Shown here piece after piece: positions 14,500 through 18,072 of a stretch of 18,072 nt of DNA (its first letter is position 1; each line of letters begins with the position of its first letter). The DNA lies in the NCBI GenBank assembly GCA_964496005.1, contig CAZBWW010000020.1, forward strand, positions 1 to 18,072. Direction: 5' to 3'. Origin of the DNA: CAZBWW01 sp964496005. GTDB lineage: Bacteria; Patescibacteriota; WWE3; UBA101185; UBA10185. A program made the translations under genes and the position numbers. The notes under the pieces were generated by a model that saw nothing but the letters and a program-made list of their open reading frames with translations, was not told the origin of the DNA and did not search any database.

Positions 14500-15282
14500 C
14501 TACTGTACAGCATTCAGCACTTCACGCGTCCAAAATTCTAAATTTTCAGCTTCCTTCTTAGTAAGTACTTTTATAACCTGACCCCAATGGACGGCAGCAA
14601 CCGCTCCTGGCTGGAGGTCAGAAAACAGGTTAGGATTAAAAGGCACGTGCGTGGTTATTTTTGCAAGTTTGTAGCCTTGGTTACCTGTTTTTAAGGTATG
14701 TAGCTTTAGTGCTGCTGTCTTATTTGTTATAGAACTAACTTCACCCCATCTGACCATGCAATTAGTTATTGATTCCAGATTAAACGGTACTGCACCGCTT
14801 GCCTTACCTACCCCAACATGCAAAATCTGAAATAAATGATGTGGAATAAATCTTTTTGGTTTTTTTTCTCTTAACTCGGCAACAAACCAATCCGGCACTC
14901 CCTGCGCCAGAAAATTTTGCAATAGCACCTCGTAACCAGACTCGAGACCAGCATTATCTACCTTGTGTAGCAACTCATTTCCTAAGCAATAGCTTTCTAC
15001 TACCTCATATGAAAACTTTGGTTTTTTGGTAAGCTGCCCAATAGTCTTAAAGTATGGATGGAGCACAATAAACTTAGTTAATTCCTGTTTAATTCCGGCG
15101 GTAGTACCTTTACTTATACAAGCCTTAAACTTTTCAGGCGCTGATCCTCGGCCACAATATCCCAGGGAGTTTGGCGGTAAAGCAAAACGGCATGCAAGCT
15201 GTAATGCCTGGGTACTTTTAGCATGCGTTCCTTTAGAATAAGTTTTTTCCTTTGTTCGTCTTTTTTTACTTGTTGCACTCAT
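14500..15282 (-). CDS. DUF6390-like protein near hydrogenase genes
   Basis: 260 residues. After a Lys/Arg-rich head (1-25) come the landmarks FALPPNSLGYCG (33-44), VVESYCLGNELLHKVD, PHHLFQILHVGVGKA, CMVRWGEV and AVHWGQVIKVLTKKEAENL. I recall this set from the DUF6390 family, which in other bacteria often sits beside [NiFe]-hydrogenase genes; that recollection is from memory, not a search. The function is unknown. The short HypC-like phrase VIKVLTKKEAE echoes the KVLSKKEAE tail of the HypC encoded at 17507-17710. Conserved His and Cys residues could bind metal. It may assist hydrogenase maturation. No Shine-Dalgarno is visible. The gene is divergent from the endopeptidase gene. Confidence 0.65.
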   Translation of the reverse strand: MSATSKKRRTKEKTYSKGTHAKSTQALQLACRFALPPNSLGYCGRGSAPEKFKACISKGTTAGIKQELTKFIVLHPYFKTIGQLTKKPKFSYEVVESYCLGNELLHKVDNAGLESGYEVLLQNFLAQGVPDWFVAELREKKPKRFIPHHLFQILHVGVGKASGAVPFNLESITNCMVRWGEVSSITNKTAALKLHTLKTGNQGYKLAKITTHVPFNPNLFSDLQPGAVAAVHWGQVIKVLTKKEAENLEFWTREVLNAVQ

Positions 15283-15318
15283 AGCTTAGCAGTCACAAAT
15301 AGCATAAAATAATTGAGT

Positions 15319-15720
15319 ATGAATGTCTATGTATTTGGTAACCAGGATAACTTTAGTGATAACGCAGCTATTATTACTGCTGAAAAATTAAAAAATAAAA
15401 TTTCCGGTATTAATTTTTTTTATATTAAGCCTAATGAAGATGTACCTTTCGCTAACCAAGAAAACGTCGTTATTATGGATGTAGTGGCAGATTTAGAAGA
15501 TGTATCGCTTTTCGAGGATTTTGCTGTTAATTCAATTCAGATGGCGCCACGAACTACCGCGCATGATTTTGACTTAAATTTTCAATTACGGTATTTACAA
15601 AAATTGGGCAAAATTGGCAAAATTACATTAATTGCATTACCGATGTCTAAAAGTATCGACTACGCTTCACTCCAGTCAATTTTCAGAAAATTAGTAGCGC
15701 AGGACATGCACGGGTCGTAA
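15319..15720 (+). CDS. [NiFe]-hydrogenase maturation endopeptidase (HycI/HybD type)
   Basis: 133 residues from ATG 15319; a TTG two codons earlier is possible but weaker. Family landmarks are VFGNQDNFSDNAA near the N-terminus (Gly7, Asn8, Asp10/Asp14), VVIMDVVADL (Asp54) and RTTAHDFDLNFQLRYL (His82), corresponding to the nickel-sensing acidic, Asp and His residues of this peptidase family. It clips the C-terminal tail off the large subunit once nickel is in place. The likely client is encoded next door on the opposite strand, and the two genes overlap tail-to-tail over 15660-15720. A TAAAAT box (15305-15310) lies eight bases before the ATG. Confidence 0.8.
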   Translation: MNVYVFGNQDNFSDNAAIITAEKLKNKISGINFFYIKPNEDVPFANQENVVIMDVVADLEDVSLFEDFAVNSIQMAPRTTAHDFDLNFQLRYLQKLGKIGKITLIALPMSKSIDYASLQSIFRKLVAQDMHGS

Positions 15721-16961
15721 GCACGGATTATTTTTTCTGCATCGAGTCTTAAGATTTCTTTGTCTTTTACCAAATTTTCAGTAAAGTACTTTTTTAAATC
15801 ATTTTCAATATTTATTTGATTTTGTGCTGTAGGTACAATTACATCGTAATCAACAATCATTCCCTTGTCATCGACTTTAGCCATGTGGTACAAGATACCT
15901 CTTGGCGCTTCGACCACCCCAACGCCTGTGCCTGCGACAGCGGGTTGTCTGACGGGCTTTTCTTCAACAATTTGCAGGTTTTTCAATATATCCAAGGCAT
16001 CATCAACACATTGCAGAATTTCTATGGCCTGCGCCAAGTTGTTATGGTAAATATTGTTTGACGGAAAAACAGCAAGATACCGTTCACAATCCTTTTGTGT
16101 TTTGGGGTTAAGCAAATCCTTATTAAAGTTAATTCTAGCCAACGCACCAACTAAATAATCTTCGTGTACATCCGAGAAAACATACCCCTCTGCCTGCGAA
16201 TATGGAATTACAACAGATTTCATAAAATCGTGAAAATGTTCTTCAGCTACCCTTATACCGTTGGAATTTGTGATATCGCCCTCTAAAAAATCAAAGTACC
16301 CGTCATTTCGCAAGCATAAGTAATCAGAATTGCGTACTAAACCCGCGTTCCAGTTATAAAAAGTCTCTATACCCCTAAGTACTTGTGGTCTTACTTTTTC
16401 AAGTTCAGCTATTAATTCAGGAAATTTGCCTTGGTCGGCAAGTTTTAAAAAACCCCCGATTGTAGGAAAAGGCGCGTGAATAGCGGCTCCGATCACAATA
16501 TCTGTTATTCTAGTGCCCAGCCGTTTAATATCAAAAGAGTCGTGCAATAAAATATGTGCGGGATCGTCATGTACATCGCTTATATCTAGGATAGAGTCTA
16601 TTCCCAGTACGTCAGGCAATACAAAGAAGTACAGATGGAGCGCGTGATCTCTTATCATTAACCCATCATATGCTAACCGCCTAAGTAATTTAGTTTGTTC
16701 GGTAACGACAATCTTTTGGGATTTTTCTATTGCTTCGATCGCAGCAAACAAATGCGCGACTGAACATGTACCACAAATTCGTGATAAAAACGAAGGTGCG
16801 GCAATGAACGGCTTACCTTTTACTGCTTCTGTATAAAACCTGCGATAATCCTTAATAATAAATTTTAAGTCTTGTACCTTCCCATCAGCTATTTTAACTT
16901 CTAAACCGGCAGTGCCCTCAATTTTTGAAATATTTTCAATGGTTATGTCTCCTGAGTGCAT
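15660..16961 (-). CDS. [NiFe]-hydrogenase large (catalytic) subunit, group 3-like
   Basis: 433 residues. The N-terminal active-site motif is RICGTCSVAH (Cys63, Cys66, His70) and the C-terminal one is DPCMSC (Cys418, Cys421), which together hold the Ni-Fe centre. The rest (KIEGTAGLEVKI, MIRDHALHLYFF, EAPRGILYHMAKVDDKG) fits the cytoplasmic group 3 hydrogenases; I cannot assign a subgroup. A nine-residue tail, FLKIDWSEA, follows CATN, where the usual residue before the cleavage site is His or Arg but here is Asn424. The tail implies that the endopeptidase is needed. The gene lies 13 bases after the small subunit gene, in one operon, with no Shine-Dalgarno. Confidence 0.93.
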   Translation of the reverse strand: MHSGDITIENISKIEGTAGLEVKIADGKVQDLKFIIKDYRRFYTEAVKGKPFIAAPSFLSRICGTCSVAHLFAAIEAIEKSQKIVVTEQTKLLRRLAYDGLMIRDHALHLYFFVLPDVLGIDSILDISDVHDDPAHILLHDSFDIKRLGTRITDIVIGAAIHAPFPTIGGFLKLADQGKFPELIAELEKVRPQVLRGIETFYNWNAGLVRNSDYLCLRNDGYFDFLEGDITNSNGIRVAEEHFHDFMKSVVIPYSQAEGYVFSDVHEDYLVGALARINFNKDLLNPKTQKDCERYLAVFPSNNIYHNNLAQAIEILQCVDDALDILKNLQIVEEKPVRQPAVAGTGVGVVEAPRGILYHMAKVDDKGMIVDYDVIVPTAQNQINIENDLKKYFTENLVKDKEILRLDAEKIIRAYDPCMSCATNFLKIDWSEA

Positions 16962-16974
16962 ACTTTTTTACTAC

Positions 16975-17463
16975 TTAATTTACGACTCCAAAGTGCTTTA
17001 AATACTTGTTAACTGTTTCTATAAACAATTGTGCGTTCATTGGACAACCATTTACCTTATCATCTACAGCTATAACATCTTCAAGCTTTATTACTTTTTC
17101 GCTGTAATCAAAATGGCTTAAATACCACTTTATTCTGTCATTTATTTCTTCACTGACAAATTCATTTCTGCTTGCGGATGGCATTCCTGTACACGCGCAG
17201 GAGCCTATAGCAACAACTATCTTTGCATGTTCTCTTATTTTTTTTGCTTCCAATGCCTGTTTTTCTGAAGAAATAGCCCCCTCAACAAATGCAACATCTA
17301 AATTTTCAAGTGAATTATTTGTTTTCAACACTTTTACATGCCTAAACTCAATTAATTTTTTCCACTCTTCTAGGTTATCGTTCAAAAGTTCGGTAAATAA
17401 AATGGTGCTGTCTTCACAACAAGTAAATGAAAACCAGCCGATAATTAATTTTTTTGTGGGCAT
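16975..17463 (-). CDS. [NiFe]-hydrogenase small subunit, short form with one proximal cluster
   Basis: 162 residues. Cluster landmarks are FSFTCCEDS (Cys15, Cys16), VAFVEGAIS (Glu61), VAIGSCACTG (Cys89, Cys91) and NGCPM (Cys140). This is the proximal-cluster domain only. Group 3 small subunits are usually longer (over 200 residues) with extra cluster-binding cysteines, and those are missing here, so the protein is closer in size to the NuoB subunit of complex I. The first ligand pair is also unusual: instead of CxxC it has adjacent cysteines, as in NuoB, with Ser19 where the second Cys would be. It pairs with the large subunit encoded 13 bases downstream. ATG 17463 directly abuts the palindrome at 17464-17477. 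Confidence 0.88.
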   Translation of the reverse strand: MPTKKLIIGWFSFTCCEDSTILFTELLNDNLEEWKKLIEFRHVKVLKTNNSLENLDVAFVEGAISSEKQALEAKKIREHAKIVVAIGSCACTGMPSASRNEFVSEEINDRIKWYLSHFDYSEKVIKLEDVIAVDDKVNGCPMNAQLFIETVNKYLKHFGVVN

Positions 17464-17477
17464 ATTTTAGCTAAAAT
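17464..17477. promoter_or_regulatory. Perfect 14-base palindrome between the hydrogenase operon and hypC
   Basis: ATTTTAGCTAAAAT reads identically on both strands. It touches the start codon of the small subunit gene (minus strand) and lies 12 bases upstream of a perfect TATAAT (17490-17495) facing hypC. It could be an operator controlling both directions, or a short symmetric leader element. No second copy was noticed in the window. Confidence 0.45.
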
Positions 17478-17489
17478 CCCTTTGTACTA

Positions 17490-17495
17490 TATAAT
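17490..17495 (+). promoter_or_regulatory. -10 box of hypC
   Basis: A perfect TATAAT lies 11 bases before the ATG at 17507, giving a leader of only about five bases. The minus strand over the same bases reads TATTAT/TATATA and may serve the hydrogenase operon. No clear -35 is seen for either direction. Confidence 0.45.
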
Positions 17496-17506
17496 AGTAG
17501 CACAGT

Positions 17507-17710
17507 ATGTGTTTAGCAATACCTGGAAAAGTAAAAAAAATCGATGGTCATAAAGTACTAGTTGAGTACGCAACTGTAAATGAAGAGCGACAGGCCCTGG
17601 TTGGTGATGATGTACTTAACATAGGAGATTTTGTAATGGTGCAAATGGGTATTATTGTGAAGGTTTTGTCTAAAAAAGAGGCAGAAATGGCTTTAATGGC
17701 TTGGAATTAG
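17507..17710 (+). CDS. hypC: Hydrogenase maturation chaperone HypC
   Basis: 67 residues beginning MCLAIPGKV, the hallmark of HypC/HupF, with the essential Cys2. The remainder (VEYATVNEERQALVGDDV, GDFVMVQMGIIVKVLSKKEAE) is the normal small beta-barrel fold and length. HypC works with HypD to carry the Fe(CN)2CO unit to the large subunit. It is divergent from the hydrogenase structural genes. No hypA, B, D, E or F is in the window; they may lie elsewhere. Confidence 0.95.
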   Translation: MCLAIPGKVKKIDGHKVLVEYATVNEERQALVGDDVLNIGDFVMVQMGIIVKVLSKKEAEMALMAWN

Positions 17711-17751
17711 CCAAAAACGCACAAAGTTTTCGAATTTATTTATAAATAGCT

Positions 17752-18072
17752 TTAACTCCCCCGCTGTTCAGGTTGCCCGCCCCTCAGCTTTTGATAATCT
17801 TGCGTATACTTTTCTAAAAAAGCTTCGACTTCACCGTTTCCTACCTCGATTCGTAACAAATCAATCACATTCAAACTATCGTATATGTCGTATTTGTGCG
17901 TAAGTTTATATACAGCATCACGCCATAAAATTGCCTTTTCATAATCACCTTTTTCGGCAGCTTGTTTTTCTTGTTTTTGCATTAGCTCTATAAATGCATA
18001 ATAGTGTGGTACTAGTTCGCCATTTGTTTCAAGCGTCCGTTCTTTAAACGGAATACGTAAAATTTTATTTTG
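17752..18072 (-). CDS. C-terminal part of an unrecognised protein, cut by the window edge
   Basis: The frame is open from the right edge to the TAA at 17752-17754, giving 106 visible residues without a start that must be used. An internal ATG at 17982 exists, but the 30 codons before it are also open (LRIPFKERTLETNGE and on), so the true start is most likely beyond the window. The segment EKQAAEKGDYEKAILWRDAV resembles the short helical-hairpin UVR motif found in UvrB/UvrC and McsA-like proteins, but one motif is not enough to name it. It converges with hypC across 41 bases. Confidence 0.6.
   Translation of the reverse strand, partial: QNKILRIPFKERTLETNGELVPHYYAFIELMQKQEKQAAEKGDYEKAILWRDAVYKLTHKYDIYDSLNVIDLLRIEVGNGEVEAFLEKYTQDYQKLRGGQPEQRGS

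Noticed and set aside
17752..17982. Complete 76-residue gene starting at ATG 17982
   Set aside because: The frame stays open for 30 further codons to the window edge, so it is more likely the end of a longer gene.

Overview
The window looks like a piece of an AT-rich bacterial chromosome, most plausibly from the Candidate Phyla Radiation (Patescibacteria). This is an inference from the gene content: fermentative enzymes without respiratory genes, a reduced soluble-type [NiFe] hydrogenase, many small membrane-anchored proteins, and bacterial-type -35/-10 promoters. TGA is used as a stop (for example at 12364-12366), so I see no sign of a recoded genetic code. No rRNA, tRNA, CRISPR array, insertion sequence or phage structural gene was seen. 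No gene-free stretch exceeds 300 bases.

Left part (1-7605) is a surface/accessory region. It holds a possible 29-codon leader ORF whose ribosome binding site can be folded away; a membrane-anchored alkaline-phosphatase-type phosphodiesterase (-); an HdeD-like membrane protein (+); a membrane-anchored protein ending in a textbook Kunitz/BPTI protease-inhibitor domain (+); a GC-rich secreted protein of unknown function flanked by its own leader and terminator (+); a coiled-coil membrane-anchored acidic protein (-); a membrane HExGH zinc-metalloprotease-like protein (-); and a DUF4253 protein (+).

Middle part (7669-13529) is an energy module on the + strand. It has a 965-residue fusion of an ADP-forming acyl-CoA synthetase with a ferredoxin-NADP+-reductase-like flavoprotein domain, a fused gamma-alpha 2-oxoacid:ferredoxin oxidoreductase subunit, its beta subunit (ATGA overlap), and a single-cluster ferredoxin. 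Together they would oxidise a 2-oxoacid to an acyl-CoA, put the electrons on ferredoxin, and make ATP from the acyl-CoA by substrate-level phosphorylation. The fused flavoprotein domain could pass electrons between ferredoxin and NAD(P)H. An EamA-type transporter gene follows.

Right part (14500-18072) is a [NiFe]-hydrogenase neighbourhood. It contains a DUF6390-like protein, a hydrogenase maturation endopeptidase, the large subunit (overlapping the endopeptidase gene tail-to-tail by 61 bases), an unusually short small subunit, and divergently transcribed hypC, with a perfect 14-base palindrome between the last two. A partial gene runs off the right end. The hydrogenase is a natural electron sink (or source) for the ferredoxin/NAD(P)H pool of the middle module, though no dedicated diaphorase subunit gene is present in the window.

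A recurrent regulatory theme is that several genes have a -10 hexamer ending 5-7 bases before the start codon and no Shine-Dalgarno, suggesting leaderless mRNAs. A minority (HdeD-like, GC-rich secreted, coiled-coil and the small leader ORF) have clear Shine-Dalgarno sites.
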